A stretch of 64,000 bases of DNA from contig CAMKMX010000002.1 in the NCBI GenBank assembly GCA_946414025.1, forward strand, positions 1-64,000, read 5' to 3'. The number at the start of each line of letters is the position of its first letter. Positions within the stretch are counted from its first letter, which is position 1. Source of the DNA: an uncultured Fibrobacter sp. GTDB lineage: Bacteria > Fibrobacterota > Fibrobacteria > Fibrobacterales > Fibrobacteraceae. The notes under the pieces are model-generated. The model was given only the letters and a program-made list of their open reading frames with translations. It was not told where the DNA came from and did not search any database. Both the position numbers and the translations under genes were made by a program. This document shows, in pieces, positions 26,940-37,322 of the stretch.

Positions 26940-28145
26940 ATGGAAAATCAGAAGGACATTTCTTTTCTAGAGATTCTCTTGACGGCAGCGAATAGCTGTC
27001 TGTCTCATAAGCGTCTTTTTTCATCCATTGTTTTGATACCCACGATAGTCATGTTCGTGATGGTCATGTGGGGCTTTACCCCAGAATACAGAGCGGAGGC
27101 GATTTTTACCTCACCTGTTGACAATAGTACATTGCTGCCTGGAATGGGAACTGCAAAAAAATTAAGTGAAAAAGGTGGTTCGCTGACTGATTTGCTTGGA
27201 GATTCCGATGAAGGTGCCGATGTCACTATGACATTTGCCAAGTCGTGGGAATTGCATGAGCGTATTATCGAAAAATTTGATTTGGCAAAGGACTATAAGT
27301 TTAAGGGTAAGTTCTATGCAGATCTGCTGAAGAAGTTCCGCGGAGATTTTAAAATAGACGTGAATGATGAGGACATGTTCCTGGTGACCTTTGACCATAA
27401 GGATTATAGAAAGGCTGCCGCTGTCGTCCAATATTTTTTGACGCAAGTAGATTCCATGTACAATTATTATAAGACGAATCAAGCTCGCCAGATGCGTGAG
27501 TACATGGATGCACGAATTAAGGAGGTGGAAAAGGAGATGGAGTCCAAGAAGAAGGATTTCATCAAGTTCCAGCGTAAAAATAATTATTACGATCCCGACA
27601 GGCAGCTAGAATCGACTATCAGGTATATGGCAAATATGCAGACGGAGCGGGAGGCAATCAAGCAAGAAATTTCTTACGAAATGGCAAAGCAGGGCGTTCG
27701 GACAAAGCGTGTTGAAGATTTGGAGCGCCGCCTCAAAAATCTGGAAAATGCTATAAGCCAGGTGACTGACGGTAAACAGAGCGATATGGGCGTGGTGGCT
27801 CTCGATAAGACTCCGGAACTCTCGAATCAGTACCTGAAGTTGAAAAGTGAATTGCAGATGGAGCAGGCCATATACATGATGCTCCGTGAACAACGGGAGC
27901 AGCTGGATATAGAGGCTAATAACAAGCAGGTTAACTTGATAGTCCTTCAGCCCCCTTGGGAAAACGATAAGAGGGTATTTCCCAAGCGCGGCCTGATGAT
28001 GATGTTTACCTTCTTCATTTCGTTCCTCGTAGCGACGCTGCTGTGTAGCTTTATTGAATATATGCGCTCAGAATCAAAGAAGGGTTCTGATATTTCCCAT
28101 GAATGGGAGTCGATTATGCGCGAGATTTGTTTTTGGCGCAAGTAA
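26940..28145 (+). CDS. Chain-length determinant (Wzz/PCP family) protein
   Basis: 401 aa. The protein has the polysaccharide co-polymerase layout: an N-terminal membrane segment (SIVLIPTIVMFVMVMWGF), a long periplasmic part with strong coiled coil (about 180-310, rich in Lys/Glu/Arg) and a C-terminal membrane segment (GLMMMFTFFISFLVATLLCSF) preceded by a Pro-rich stretch (LQPPWENDKRVFPKRG). No kinase domain is fused. It controls polymer length together with the adjacent polymerase and export protein. Transcribed with the preceding gene. Confidence 0.85.
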   Translation: MENQKDISFLEILLTAANSCLSHKRLFSSIVLIPTIVMFVMVMWGFTPEYRAEAIFTSPVDNSTLLPGMGTAKKLSEKGGSLTDLLGDSDEGADVTMTFAKSWELHERIIEKFDLAKDYKFKGKFYADLLKKFRGDFKIDVNDEDMFLVTFDHKDYRKAAAVVQYFLTQVDSMYNYYKTNQARQMREYMDARIKEVEKEMESKKKDFIKFQRKNNYYDPDRQLESTIRYMANMQTEREAIKQEISYEMAKQGVRTKRVEDLERRLKNLENAISQVTDGKQSDMGVVALDKTPELSNQYLKLKSELQMEQAIYMMLREQREQLDIEANNKQVNLIVLQPPWENDKRVFPKRGLMMMFTFFISFLVATLLCSFIEYMRSESKKGSDISHEWESIMREICFWRK

Positions 28146-28167
28146 AACTGGTACAAAGCGAAAGGCC

Positions 28168-29574
28168 ATGGAAGCAGTCTTGGCGGCATATCCAGAAACC
28201 TGCGTGTTGTTTGCGCTTGCAACTGTGGTGTTGCTGGTGGTTTCGCTGTTGAAGGTGGACTATTTCTTTCCGCCGGTATTGTATTTCTTGGTACAGACTC
28301 TGATGCTTGGGGTGGCTTACCTCAAGCTCGACCCGGCCATGACGGATTTTCACCTTAATACCTGGCTTGTGTGGGGTGGGGGGATGGCGGCCTTTATCGG
28401 GGGTGCTGTGTTGACGCAGGTAGTCTGGGCAACCAAAGGTGGTTACGCTATGCCCTCCAGGATTACATTGAATCGCGAATATAGCTGGCCAACGCACTTT
28501 TGTGCCAGCTTTTTAGCTTTCGCCTATTTTTTTATAGGCGTTATAGGGGTTATATCCGTTGCGGGTAACTTTGTGTTGCTTACAGAACAACCTGCTTATT
28601 GGGTATCTGGCAGAAGCAGCCCTGTGCTGAAGTATTCGGACTTTTTTACTTCGGGAGCTATGGTTGTGGGACTTTTCGGGGTGGCGTCCTTCAAGTCGAT
28701 TAACCCTGTGCGCTGGGTCCGTAACGCGTCAAGGTTCATGGTCGTATTCACCATGATTCTAAGTTTCTTGACGTTCCCCAGCCGTGGTATCAATATGCTT
28801 TGCGTTGGTATCCTTCTGATGTTGTATAACTATCTGCATGGACGCTTTACTTGGAAAACCAGTGGAGTTGTTTTGGCCTTTGCTCTCGCCTTTTTTATTG
28901 GCGTAGCCTTTTTGAAAGGGCAGTATAATGACTGGAACAGTTTTATGGCCGTCAACAAGAAAACCCAGGATTTTACGGAAAAGGTTGCCCGAAAGTTGAC
29001 CCAGTTGCCATACTTGTATATTTCAAATAATTATTGGAACTTGGATTATGCATTTAACCGGCCAAGTGATGCCTATGAGCACGAATGGACTTATGGTATC
29101 GATGCTCTCTATGGCGTAACCCATTTGTTGCGGATGGGTGATGGCCTTCAGGACAGTTTCGGCTGGGATACCCCGTTTAACCAGAGTGTCTCTAAAAAGG
29201 TACACCTTAACACGATCCCGTTCCTGTGGGACGCCTATAAGGATTTTGGGGTCGTGGGACTTTTTTTTGTGCCGTTCTTTTTTGGAATACTCATCACCTG
29301 GTGTTACCGTCGGATGGCATCTTCCAAAACGCCTTTATTTCTTTTGTTTGAGTGTATGTTTGTGTTGTGGATATTCTTGTGGAGCTTTACAACCGGTTAC
29401 AAGCAGAGCATGTATTGGGCGTGGATGACATTCTTTGTGATTGTCTGCGTTATGAGCAGTGGCAAGGGTGTTTTACCATTTAATCGACTTCCGGCGAATG
29501 TAATATCCCATGAGAACGACCGTAATGAAGATATCGCCGGTCAAGGCGAAAACCGGGATGTAGCTGTTGGCTAG
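28168..29574 (+). CDS. O-antigen/oligosaccharide polymerase (Wzy-like)
   Basis: 468 aa from the ATG at 28168, which has GAAAGG upstream; the frame is open further upstream but overlaps the Wzz-like gene. About 10-12 hydrophobic segments and a large extracytoplasmic loop (GQYNDWNSFMAVNKK through DAYKDFGVVGL) match the polymerase family that links repeat units in the periplasm. Sequence in this family is weakly conserved, so the call rests on topology and context. The last 102 bp overlap, on the opposite strand, the end of the Wzx-like gene. Confidence 0.75.
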   Translation: MEAVLAAYPETCVLFALATVVLLVVSLLKVDYFFPPVLYFLVQTLMLGVAYLKLDPAMTDFHLNTWLVWGGGMAAFIGGAVLTQVVWATKGGYAMPSRITLNREYSWPTHFCASFLAFAYFFIGVIGVISVAGNFVLLTEQPAYWVSGRSSPVLKYSDFFTSGAMVVGLFGVASFKSINPVRWVRNASRFMVVFTMILSFLTFPSRGINMLCVGILLMLYNYLHGRFTWKTSGVVLAFALAFFIGVAFLKGQYNDWNSFMAVNKKTQDFTEKVARKLTQLPYLYISNNYWNLDYAFNRPSDAYEHEWTYGIDALYGVTHLLRMGDGLQDSFGWDTPFNQSVSKKVHLNTIPFLWDAYKDFGVVGLFFVPFFFGILITWCYRRMASSKTPLFLLFECMFVLWIFLWSFTTGYKQSMYWAWMTFFVIVCVMSSGKGVLPFNRLPANVISHENDRNEDIAGQGENRDVAVG

Positions 29575-30708
29575 GTTCATTCCGGCAAGCGTACATGCAA
29601 CAATATTCGCTGCACCGGCAACACTTACAATTACAGCGTAAGCATAAGTTTCTTTATTTTTTAGCATTGTCGATATCATGGACAATCTTGCCGCCTGGAA
29701 CAAAAGCGATATAGAAAGAATCCTGAGTATCTTTCCGCTGCAATCAAGAGAATCGCTAGTCCATTGAACCGCAAAGAAAAGAATTTGCAGGAGCTGTTTT
29801 GGGAATAGCCAGAGAGGGGTCGTACATGCTCCGATAAAGATGACAAAGGCGGCAATTTCTTTTAGATGAACATATTTGTCTTGTGATAAATGCTGGGTGA
29901 CCAGGTTCGAAGATATAAAATGGACCATGATTCCCGAGCAGAGAATGAGTATCTTGTGTCCGTAATTGTAGGAACTCAGGAATTCGGCGGATGCGAACTT
30001 GTCTGCTATATACAGCCCGACGGGAAGGTAGGCGTAAGAAGCAAAACCGGATATGGCGTAAGGGATTCCGGCCTTGAACATAAGGCGGAAAAAAAGTAAG
30101 GTGCGCTTGGTTACTTTGAATATTTTACGGTTCAGCGATTGGGTGATGCCGAAGAAGAAGGCGGGTAGTGCCGCAAGGACCATAGCCAGGGCAATCATCT
30201 CTATTTTTTCGGTTTTGAAATAGATGAGGGCGATGCCCATGATGGCTGTGTACGAAATGGAATGCAGAATTTTGGAGAGTAACAGTTTTTTCCAGAATCT
30301 GCCGCAGATGAAGAACCAGTCAAAGAAGGCGTGCTGGAATATAAGACCGAAGGAGAGGATGAGTTCTCCGTAAAAGATGGCATGGTTTTGTCTAAAGGTA
30401 AGGGCGAATAGAACCATAATGAGGGCTGCCAAGATCGAACTTACGATGCGTAGCTGGAAAACATTTCTGAAAAGTTGCCCTTCTGTGGCTCTTTTGCCGA
30501 AGAAAGCGAGAATGAGTGTGCCCATGCCAAAGTCGGCGATGGCAGAAAAAATGGCAAAGTCCGTTTGAAGGACCCCGAAAAATCCGTAGGCTGACGTTCC
30601 TAAGTTGCGGGCGATAAAATTTTGTACAAGAAAAGAGATTCCTTGTATGATAAAATTGGCGCAAGCGATGAAAGCGCCTATCTTTATGCTTTTTATGACT
30701 GCCGGCAC
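29473..30708 (-). CDS. Polysaccharide flippase (Wzx/MATE-like)
   Basis: 411 aa with about 12 hydrophobic segments. The N-terminal GAFIACANFIIQGISFLVQNFIARNLG and AYGFFGVLQTDFAIFSAIADFGMGTLI are typical of Wzx-type exporters, which flip lipid-linked repeat units to the periplasm. It is transcribed against the Wzy-like gene, and the two coding ends overlap by 102 bp. No terminator lies between. With the neighbours it completes a Wzx/Wzy-type pathway. Confidence 0.85.
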   Translation of the reverse strand: MPAVIKSIKIGAFIACANFIIQGISFLVQNFIARNLGTSAYGFFGVLQTDFAIFSAIADFGMGTLILAFFGKRATEGQLFRNVFQLRIVSSILAALIMVLFALTFRQNHAIFYGELILSFGLIFQHAFFDWFFICGRFWKKLLLSKILHSISYTAIMGIALIYFKTEKIEMIALAMVLAALPAFFFGITQSLNRKIFKVTKRTLLFFRLMFKAGIPYAISGFASYAYLPVGLYIADKFASAEFLSSYNYGHKILILCSGIMVHFISSNLVTQHLSQDKYVHLKEIAAFVIFIGACTTPLWLFPKQLLQILFFAVQWTSDSLDCSGKILRILSISLLFQAARLSMISTMLKNKETYAYAVIVSVAGAANIVACTLAGMNLANSYIPVFALTGDIFITVVLMGYYIRRKSIKW

Positions 30709-30779
30709 GACTTAAAGATACAAAAAAGAAAAGCATAGAATGATATTTTTTGACAGCCCAAGTTTTGTATATTTGAAAT

Positions 30780-31469
30780 ATGGGAAAACTTCAAGGTCAA
30801 AGTTCATTTTTCAGGCCCGGTCCGCCGGCAAAACCGGGCGAGGCCTATAAGCCCATTGTTGATTTCTTGCTCAACGAAATCAGGGGCCGTACGGTCATAG
30901 ACCTTGGTGGGGGAGAGGGTGCTTATTCCTTGGAACTTTCCCGTGCCGGTTATGACGTTGTCGTGGCGGACATCAATCCGGAATCCCTGAAAGTTGCTGC
31001 AGAAAATAGCTTAAACACGCGCCTTCTACAGCCGGGCGAGTTCTTAGGAGAAGGTGTTGCCGATACAGTGATGTTGATTGAAGTTCTTGAACATGTTCCT
31101 GACCCCAAGGCGTTTTTGCAGTCTGCCATGGCGGCGGCTCGCAAGCGTGTGGTTTTTACATTACCTTGTACCGAAGATTTTGATTCGCTGTTCGGGCTTG
31201 GGTTGTCTTATGCCCATGTAGCGGTCTCTGACCATTTGTGGCATTTTTCCTTTCAAGAAATGAAACAGATTTTGGATTCTCTGGGGAAGCCTTATACTCT
31301 TCGTATGGGAGACCATTTGTTTCCACATGTTTCTATGGCGCTGATGCGTGAGCATTTCAGGGGCCCTTTGGGGTTTATGGCGACCCTTCCTGTACGGATA
31401 GCGAATCGTTTGGGGCTTGTCCCCAAGAGGATTCCGTCTCGTTTTTACGGATATATTGATGTTTCCTGA
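30780..31469 (+). CDS. Class I SAM-dependent methyltransferase
   Basis: 229 aa. Motif I is VIDLGGGEGAYSLEL (about 38-52), followed by the acidic motif VVVADINPESL and the VADTVMLIEVLEHVPDP segment of the Methyltransf_11/23 type. Likely modifies a sugar, lipid or small molecule; the position next to polysaccharide genes suggests a role there. The substrate is not readable. Divergent from the Wzx-like gene with a 71-bp gap. Confidence 0.8.
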   Translation: MGKLQGQSSFFRPGPPAKPGEAYKPIVDFLLNEIRGRTVIDLGGGEGAYSLELSRAGYDVVVADINPESLKVAAENSLNTRLLQPGEFLGEGVADTVMLIEVLEHVPDPKAFLQSAMAAARKRVVFTLPCTEDFDSLFGLGLSYAHVAVSDHLWHFSFQEMKQILDSLGKPYTLRMGDHLFPHVSMALMREHFRGPLGFMATLPVRIANRLGLVPKRIPSRFYGYIDVS

Positions 31470-31511
31470 TTTTTTACGAAGACTTTTTTTTCTAAATTAG
31501 CGACACAAATC

Positions 31512-31591
31512 GCGAGAGTGGCGGAATTGGCAGACGCGCCAGACTTAGGATCTGGTACTTCGGTGTGTGGGTTCGACTCCCACCCCTCGCA
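31512..31591 (+). tRNA. tRNA-Leu (anticodon TAG)
   Basis: A cloverleaf fits: acceptor GCGAGAG with CCCTCGC (one A-C mismatch), D arm GGCGGAATTGGCAGACGC, anticodon stem CCAGA/TCTGG with TAG at 31546-31548, a class II variable arm of about 11 nt, and T arm GTGGG-TTCGACT-CCCAC. CCA is not encoded. It lies just upstream of tig. Confidence 0.92.
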
Positions 31592-31626
31592 GAAATTTTA
31601 ATCTACTAACGAATACCGGAGTCTAT

Positions 31627-32886
31627 ATGTCCGTTGAAATCAAAGAAACCAGCGCAACCCTGCGTACCCTCGAAGTCAATATCCCCCAGGAGGACCTGAA
31701 GGCTCCTTTCGAAAAGAAGCTGTCCCAGTACAAGAAGCAGGTGACGCTGAAGGGTTTCCGCCAGGGCCAGGTTCCCAAGGCCATGATTTTGAAGCAGTTC
31801 GGCGATTCTATCCGTCATGAGGTCGTGAACGAGACCGTGGATGCCGTCTTGAACGCCGAACTCAAGAAGGCGAACATCATCCCCGTGGGCCAGTTGAAGG
31901 TCGTGAAGTTCAACGACGACAAGGAATCCGCCATTACCATGACGGTAGAAGTGGAAATCGACCCTGAAATTGACATCAAGGGCTACGCCGACACGGGTGT
32001 GACCGTTCCTCAGACCGCAGTCCACGAAGAAGAAGTCCAGGCCGAATTCGACCACCTGATGAAGATGTGGAGCAAGGACGAACATGTGGACCGCGCAGCC
32101 CAGAAGGGCGACGTGGTGGTGGGCAACTACCTGGACGTGGTGATTGACGGCGAGAAGCAGGAACTGCCCGAGAATCGTGAATTCCGCAGTCTGTTGGGCG
32201 AATCTGCCAGCCCCGGTTTTGACGAGGGCCTGACCGGTGCCAACGCCGGCGAAACCAAGGAAATCAACTTCAAGTACCCCGACGACCACAAGGACGAGCG
32301 CTACCGCGGCAAGACCGCCCAGTTCAAGGTGGAAGTGACGGACGTGCGCCAGATTGTTCCGCCTACCCTGGATGAAGAATTCTGCAAGAAGGTGGGCGTC
32401 AAGGACGAAGCCGAACTGAAGAGCAATATCGCCGAAAGCCTTGCCAACCAGAAGCAGGATGCCGCCAAGACCAAGGCCATTGACGAGGCCATCGACAAGC
32501 TTATCGAACAGAACCCGTTCGATGTTCCCAATGCCCGCGTGGCAGACCTCATCAAGTGGTCCATCAACCGCAATGTGCAGGACCCGAAGGATGCGGTGGA
32601 ACCCACCGAAGAGCAGATGAAGACCATGGGTCCCGAAGCTATCCGCGAAATCAAGAAGCATCGCATTCTGGAGTTCGTGGCCAACAAGGAAAAGATCCGC
32701 CCCGCACAGGCCCAGGTGGACGCTCGCCTGCAGGAAATGGCCAAGGCTTACCACATCGAATTTGACGACCTGAAGGCTCATTTCCGTCAGTCTGGCCGTA
32801 TCAACCAGCTTCGTGAAGAACTCCGCTTCCAGATGGCTGCCGACTTTATCGTAGGTATCCGTCCGGCTGCCGAAGAATCCAAGTAA
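31627..32886 (+). CDS. tig: Trigger factor
   Basis: 419 aa from the ATG at 31627; the frame is open into the tRNA gene but MSVEIKETSATLRTLEVNIP is the family start. Trigger factor binds L23 at the tunnel exit and shields nascent chains. The ribosome-binding signature is GFRQGQVPKAMI (about 45-57). The FKBP-like domain (about 155-250, with GFDEGLTGANAGE) and the C-terminal arms follow. It heads tig-clpP-clpX, a widely conserved order. Confidence 0.96.
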   Translation: MSVEIKETSATLRTLEVNIPQEDLKAPFEKKLSQYKKQVTLKGFRQGQVPKAMILKQFGDSIRHEVVNETVDAVLNAELKKANIIPVGQLKVVKFNDDKESAITMTVEVEIDPEIDIKGYADTGVTVPQTAVHEEEVQAEFDHLMKMWSKDEHVDRAAQKGDVVVGNYLDVVIDGEKQELPENREFRSLLGESASPGFDEGLTGANAGETKEINFKYPDDHKDERYRGKTAQFKVEVTDVRQIVPPTLDEEFCKKVGVKDEAELKSNIAESLANQKQDAAKTKAIDEAIDKLIEQNPFDVPNARVADLIKWSINRNVQDPKDAVEPTEEQMKTMGPEAIREIKKHRILEFVANKEKIRPAQAQVDARLQEMAKAYHIEFDDLKAHFRQSGRINQLREELRFQMAADFIVGIRPAAEESK

Positions 32887-32899
32887 AAGAGGTTAGTTA

Positions 32900-33490
32900 A
32901 TGATCATTCCTACCGTCATTGAGACCACCGGGCGTGGTGAACGCGCCTACGATATCTATTCGAGACTCCTCAAGGAACGCATCATCTTTTTGGGCACGCC
33001 CATCAACGACGAAGTGGCGAACAACGTCATGGCCCAGCTGATTTTCCTTGAGTACGAGAATCCGGAGAAGGATATCACGCTGTATATCAACAGCCCCGGT
33101 GGCTACGTGTCGGCAGGACTTGCCATTTACGATACCATGCAGCATGTGCGCCCGAACATCGCCACCATCTGCATCGGTAATTGTGCCTCTATGGCGGCGG
33201 TTCTCTTGGCGGCTGGCACCAAGGGCAAGCGCTATGCACTTCCCCATTCCCGCATTATGCTGCACCAGCCTTCCGGTGCGGCCACGGGCCAGTCTACCGA
33301 CATCCAGATTACCGCCAAAGAAATTATCCGCACCAAGGATACCCTTGCCGAAATCGTGGCCAAGCACACCGGCAAGTCTATCGACGAAGTCCGCGAAAAG
33401 ACGGACCGTGATTTCTATATGGGACCAGAAGAAGCAAAGGCTTTCGGCGTCATCGACGAAGTCTTTGTCCCGCGCAAAGAGGGAGTCTAA
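32900..33490 (+). CDS. clpP: ATP-dependent Clp protease proteolytic subunit
   Basis: 196 aa. Signatures: [15 protein letters not shown], the glycine-rich [18 protein letters not shown], the nucleophile Ser in [14 protein letters not shown] and the catalytic His in [13 protein letters not shown]; the catalytic Asp is in the KTDRDFYM segment. AAAAGAGG precedes the ATG. ClpX is encoded 5 bp downstream, so protease and unfoldase are made together. Confidence 0.98.
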   Translation: MIIPTVIETTGRGERAYDIYSRLLKERIIFLGTPINDEVANNVMAQLIFLEYENPEKDITLYINSPGGYVSAGLAIYDTMQHVRPNIATICIGNCASMAAVLLAAGTKGKRYALPHSRIMLHQPSGAATGQSTDIQITAKEIIRTKDTLAEIVAKHTGKSIDEVREKTDRDFYMGPEEAKAFGVIDEVFVPRKEGV

Positions 33491-33495
33491 GATTC

Positions 33496-34788
33496 ATGTA
33501 CAGGAATGGGAAAAACCGCCCTGCGGTAACGTGTAGCTTTTGCGGAAAGTCCGCCGAGCAGGTGGACAAGATGATTGCCGGCGCAGGCGTGCATATTTGC
33601 AGCGACTGCGTTTCTATGTGCTACCGGATTATCGAAGAGGACAAGTCCCGTTCCTTGCAAGAAAAACAGGCGGCAGAGATCGCAAGCCAGAAGCCCCTTC
33701 CGCTCCCTTCCGAAATCAAGGCCCACCTGGACGATTTCGTTATCGGTCAGGAACAGGCGAAGATTGCCCTTTCGGTGGCGGTCTATAACCATTACAAACG
33801 CCTGCGCTACAAGCAGGCCCACCCGAACGGCGATACCGTGGAGGTGGAAAAGTCCAACCTGCTTCTGGTGGGCCCTACCGGGTCGGGCAAGACCCTCTTG
33901 GCCCAGACCATGGCCCGCTTTTTGGACGTTCCCTTTACCATCGCCGACGCCACCGTGCTTACCGAAGCGGGCTACGTGGGCGAAGACGTAGATAGCATTA
34001 TCGTGCGCCTGTTGCAGGCCGCCGACTACGATGTAGCCCGTGCAGAACGTGGAATTATCTTCATCGACGAAATCGACAAGATTGCCCGCAAGACGGCGAA
34101 TCCTTCCATTACCCGCGACGTGAGCGGCGAAGGTGTGCAGCAGGGCCTGCTGAAACTTTTGGAAGGAACTGTTGCCGCAGTGCCTCCCAAGGGTGGCCGT
34201 AAGCATCCGGAACAGCCCCTGGTGCAGGTGAACACCAAGAACATCCTGTTCATTTGTGGTGGCGCCTTCGAGACCCTGGACAAGATTATTGCCCAGCGGG
34301 TGAACAAGGGCGGCATGGGCTTTGGCGCCGACATCCGGAGTGAATCCGACAATTCCCTGAGCGAACTTTTCAAGCAGCTGGAGCCCGATGACCTGATCAA
34401 GTTCGGTCTCATTCCCGAAATCGTGGGCCGCTTGCCTATTGCGGTTGCTCTCGAAGAACTGGACGAGATGGCCTTGCTGAACATCTTGACCCAGCCGAAA
34501 AACGCACTGGTCAAGCAGTTCAAGAGCCTCTTTGCCATGGACGGTATCGAGCTGGACTTTACCGACGAGGCCCTCAAAGAAATCGTCCGCGAAACCATGA
34601 GTCGAAAGACGGGTGCCCGCGGGCTTCGTTCCGTCATGGAAAAGTCCCTGCAGCAGGCTATGTTCGAAATGCCCGGTACAGGAGCCAAGAAGCTGGTGCT
34701 TACAGACGAAATTATCCGCAGGGGCTTGAACCCTCTGGCGGTTTCCGGGAAGAAATCCTCGAAAAAAGCCGGCAAGAACGTGGCATAA
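33496..34788 (+). CDS. clpX: ATP-dependent Clp protease ATP-binding subunit ClpX
   Basis: 430 aa. The N-terminal zinc-binding domain is [11 protein letters not shown]...[10 protein letters not shown]. The AAA+ domain has Walker A GPTGSGKT, Walker [14 protein letters not shown], the pore loop GYVGED, sensor regions and the [13 protein letters not shown] segment of the ClpX-type. The protease-docking IGF loop region reads FGADIRSES nearby and was not clearly identified as IGF. Unfolds substrates for ClpP. Confidence 0.97.
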   Translation: MYRNGKNRPAVTCSFCGKSAEQVDKMIAGAGVHICSDCVSMCYRIIEEDKSRSLQEKQAAEIASQKPLPLPSEIKAHLDDFVIGQEQAKIALSVAVYNHYKRLRYKQAHPNGDTVEVEKSNLLLVGPTGSGKTLLAQTMARFLDVPFTIADATVLTEAGYVGEDVDSIIVRLLQAADYDVARAERGIIFIDEIDKIARKTANPSITRDVSGEGVQQGLLKLLEGTVAAVPPKGGRKHPEQPLVQVNTKNILFICGGAFETLDKIIAQRVNKGGMGFGADIRSESDNSLSELFKQLEPDDLIKFGLIPEIVGRLPIAVALEELDEMALLNILTQPKNALVKQFKSLFAMDGIELDFTDEALKEIVRETMSRKTGARGLRSVMEKSLQQAMFEMPGTGAKKLVLTDEIIRRGLNPLAVSGKKSSKKAGKNVA

Positions 34789-34822
34789 CGCCCGGTTTTG
34801 CTTGCTTTACTATTATTGAAAT

Positions 34823-37153
34823 ATGGCTTTTGATTTTTCTAAGGTATTCCCTCTTTTGCCTTTGAGGGACGCTATTGTTTTCCCTTTTACGACCCGCCGT
34901 ATTCTGGTGGGCCGCGATATTTCGCTCCGCGCCCTGGAATACGCCGAGGCCCACGATGGCGAAATTATTCTAGTGACCCAGAAGGATGTTGAGCAAGAAG
35001 AAATTTCCAACCCGCTTTTGGATTTGTACACGGTAGGCGTTGCCGCCCACGTGAGCAACGTGACGCCTTTCCCCAACGGCTGCGTGAAGGTAGTGCTGGA
35101 AGGTGAGCAGATTGTGGACCTGCGTTCTGTCGTACTGAAAGACGGATTCTTGCATGTGACGGTATCTCCCCGGAAAGTTCCTGTTGGCAACAAGGACAAG
35201 ACCGAAAGCTTTGGCGATGTACTTTCCAACTTCAGGGACTATGCCGCCAAGCGGAACATTGCCGAAGGCATGGTAGATGCCTTCTTTGGCATGGACAGCC
35301 AGCTGAATGCCTTTTACGGGATTATCCCCTTCTTGCAGATTTCCTTGGCCGAAAAGCAGAACTTCTTGGAAGCGGAATCTCTGGACGACATGGCTGCGAA
35401 GTTGTTGGCCCTTATGTCCATCACCGACGACAACGAAAACGTGATGGTCAAGATCCAGCAGAGCGTTCGTCAGAAAATGGCCCAGCAGCAGAAGGAATGG
35501 TTCATCAGTGAACAGATTCGCCAGCTGCAAGACGAACTGAACGACGGCGAAAATTCCTCCTCGGAACCGGACCAGCTGCTAAAGAAACTGAAGGCCAAGA
35601 ATTTCTCCCCGGCCATCATGGAAAAGATGGAAGAGGAAATCGCCCGCATGCGCCTGATGCACCCCACCACGCCGGAATATGCGGTAGTGCGGAACTATAT
35701 CGACTGGTTCCTCTCCATGCCCTATGGCGTTTACAGCGATACGGTGCTGAACCTGAAAAAGGTGAAGGCGGATCTGGATGCCAAGCATTTCGGGCTAGAC
35801 AAGGTGAAGGACCGCATTCTGGAATACATCGCCGTGCTGAAATTGACAGGCACGGAACGTCGCGCTCCCATCCTTTGCCTGGTGGGCCCTCCCGGCGTTG
35901 GCAAGACCACCCTGGTGGAATCCATCGCCGCCTCCATGCAGCGGAACTTTGTGCGCATTACCTTGGGCGGTGTCCGTGACGAGGCCGAAATCCGTGGGCA
36001 TCGCCGCACCTACATTGGTGCCATGCCTGGCCGTTTTATCCAGGCGCTTCGTCGGGCCAAATGCATGAACCCTGTGCTCCTGCTAGACGAAATCGACAAG
36101 ATGGCCGCCGACTTCAGGGGCGACCCTGCCAGCGCCTTGCTAGAAGTTCTGGACCCGGAACAGAATCACGACTTTACGGACCACTTTATGGAAGTGGGTC
36201 TGGACCTTAGCCGTGTGCTGTTCATCGCTACCGCCAACTCCGAGGCCGAAATTCCCGACGCCCTGCGGGACCGCTTAGAAGTGGTGCGGCTCCCCGGCTA
36301 TTACGCCCACGAAAAGAAGCAGATTGCATCGAAGTTCCTGATTCCAAAAATCTGCGAGCGCTGCGGTGTTGCTCTGGACAAGGACATTTCTATTTCTGAC
36401 GTTCTCATCGAAAAGGTCATTCGGGAATGGACCCGCGAGGCTGGCGTCCGTGAACTGGAACGCTCCCTGGAAAGTATCGTCCGACACCGTGCCAAAGAAA
36501 TTGTCATGGGCAAGAAGGTCAAGAAGGACCTGACCGAAAAGCAGCTGCAGGAATACCTGGGCGTTCCCCGCTTTACCGAGAACCGCCTGCCCGCTCCTGG
36601 ACATCACGGCGTGATTACGGGCCTTGCCTGGACTAGCGTGGGTGGCGAAATCCTCACGCTGGAATGCAAGCTCCTTTCGGGCAAGGGCCACCTGATGCTC
36701 ACCGGAAAGCTGGGCGACGTGATGAAGGAATCTGCCCAGATTGCCTTGAGCCTTGTCCGGGAACGTTTGCAGCGGTTTGGCATAGACCCTGCCATCGTCA
36801 AGAAGACTGATATTCACATCCACGTGCCCGAGGGTGCCGTGCCCAAGGACGGCCCGTCGGCGGGTATCGCCCTTACGCTGTCCCTGCTTTCGGCCTTTAC
36901 CCGCAGGCCCGTATCGCCGGATATCGCCTTCACGGGCGAGGTGAGCCTTACGGGAGACCTGCTGCCTATCGGTGGGCTCAACGAGAAGGCCTTAGCCGCC
37001 CAGGAGGCGGGCGTCAAGACCCTCTACCTGCCCGAAGGCAACAAGAAGGACGTGACGGAACTTCCGGCCCCTGCAAAGAAGGGCCTGAAAATCCACACGA
37101 AAAAGCACATCGACGAAATCATCAAGGAACTGTTCCCGAAACCTAAGAAGTGA
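34823..37153 (+). CDS. lon: ATP-dependent protease Lon
   Basis: 776 aa, the standard LonA layout. The N-terminal substrate domain starts FPLLPLRDAIVFPFTTRRI; the AAA+ domain has GPPGVGKTTLVESIA and PVLLLDEIDKM; the protease domain has the catalytic Ser in PKDGPSAGIAL and the downstream Lys in GGLNEKALAAQEAGVKT. Degrades damaged and regulatory proteins. Follows clpX with a 34-bp gap; may be in the same operon. Confidence 0.97.
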   Translation: MAFDFSKVFPLLPLRDAIVFPFTTRRILVGRDISLRALEYAEAHDGEIILVTQKDVEQEEISNPLLDLYTVGVAAHVSNVTPFPNGCVKVVLEGEQIVDLRSVVLKDGFLHVTVSPRKVPVGNKDKTESFGDVLSNFRDYAAKRNIAEGMVDAFFGMDSQLNAFYGIIPFLQISLAEKQNFLEAESLDDMAAKLLALMSITDDNENVMVKIQQSVRQKMAQQQKEWFISEQIRQLQDELNDGENSSSEPDQLLKKLKAKNFSPAIMEKMEEEIARMRLMHPTTPEYAVVRNYIDWFLSMPYGVYSDTVLNLKKVKADLDAKHFGLDKVKDRILEYIAVLKLTGTERRAPILCLVGPPGVGKTTLVESIAASMQRNFVRITLGGVRDEAEIRGHRRTYIGAMPGRFIQALRRAKCMNPVLLLDEIDKMAADFRGDPASALLEVLDPEQNHDFTDHFMEVGLDLSRVLFIATANSEAEIPDALRDRLEVVRLPGYYAHEKKQIASKFLIPKICERCGVALDKDISISDVLIEKVIREWTREAGVRELERSLESIVRHRAKEIVMGKKVKKDLTEKQLQEYLGVPRFTENRLPAPGHHGVITGLAWTSVGGEILTLECKLLSGKGHLMLTGKLGDVMKESAQIALSLVRERLQRFGIDPAIVKKTDIHIHVPEGAVPKDGPSAGIALTLSLLSAFTRRPVSPDIAFTGEVSLTGDLLPIGGLNEKALAAQEAGVKTLYLPEGNKKDVTELPAPAKKGLKIHTKKHIDEIIKELFPKPKK

Positions 37154-37186
37154 GGTTTTAGGACCTGCCGCCCTTGTCATCCAGGT

Positions 37187-37265
37187 CCCGCATCAAGTGC
37201 GGGATAAACTCCGGCGAGGATCCGTGTGCGGTTTCTCACCCTTGTCATGCCCGCGTAGGCGGGCA
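37187..37265. repeat. Two short dispersed hairpin repeats after lon
   Basis: CCCGCA-tcaag-TGCGGG (37187-37203) and TGCCCGC-gtag-GCGGGCA (37248-37265) each follow a GTCAT start (GTCATCC, GTCATGC). These are the forms commonly seen as dispersed intergenic repeats. They could also act as transcription attenuators after lon. Confidence 0.6.
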
Positions 37266-37322
37266 TCTCCTTTTTGAACTTTACTATATTCCCAAAAAGG
37301 AATCAATACACAAGGAGTTCTT

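Noticed and set aside
31567..31626. Upstream extension of the trigger factor frame
   Set aside because: It reads through the 3' part of tRNA-Leu; the family N-terminus begins at the ATG at 31627.
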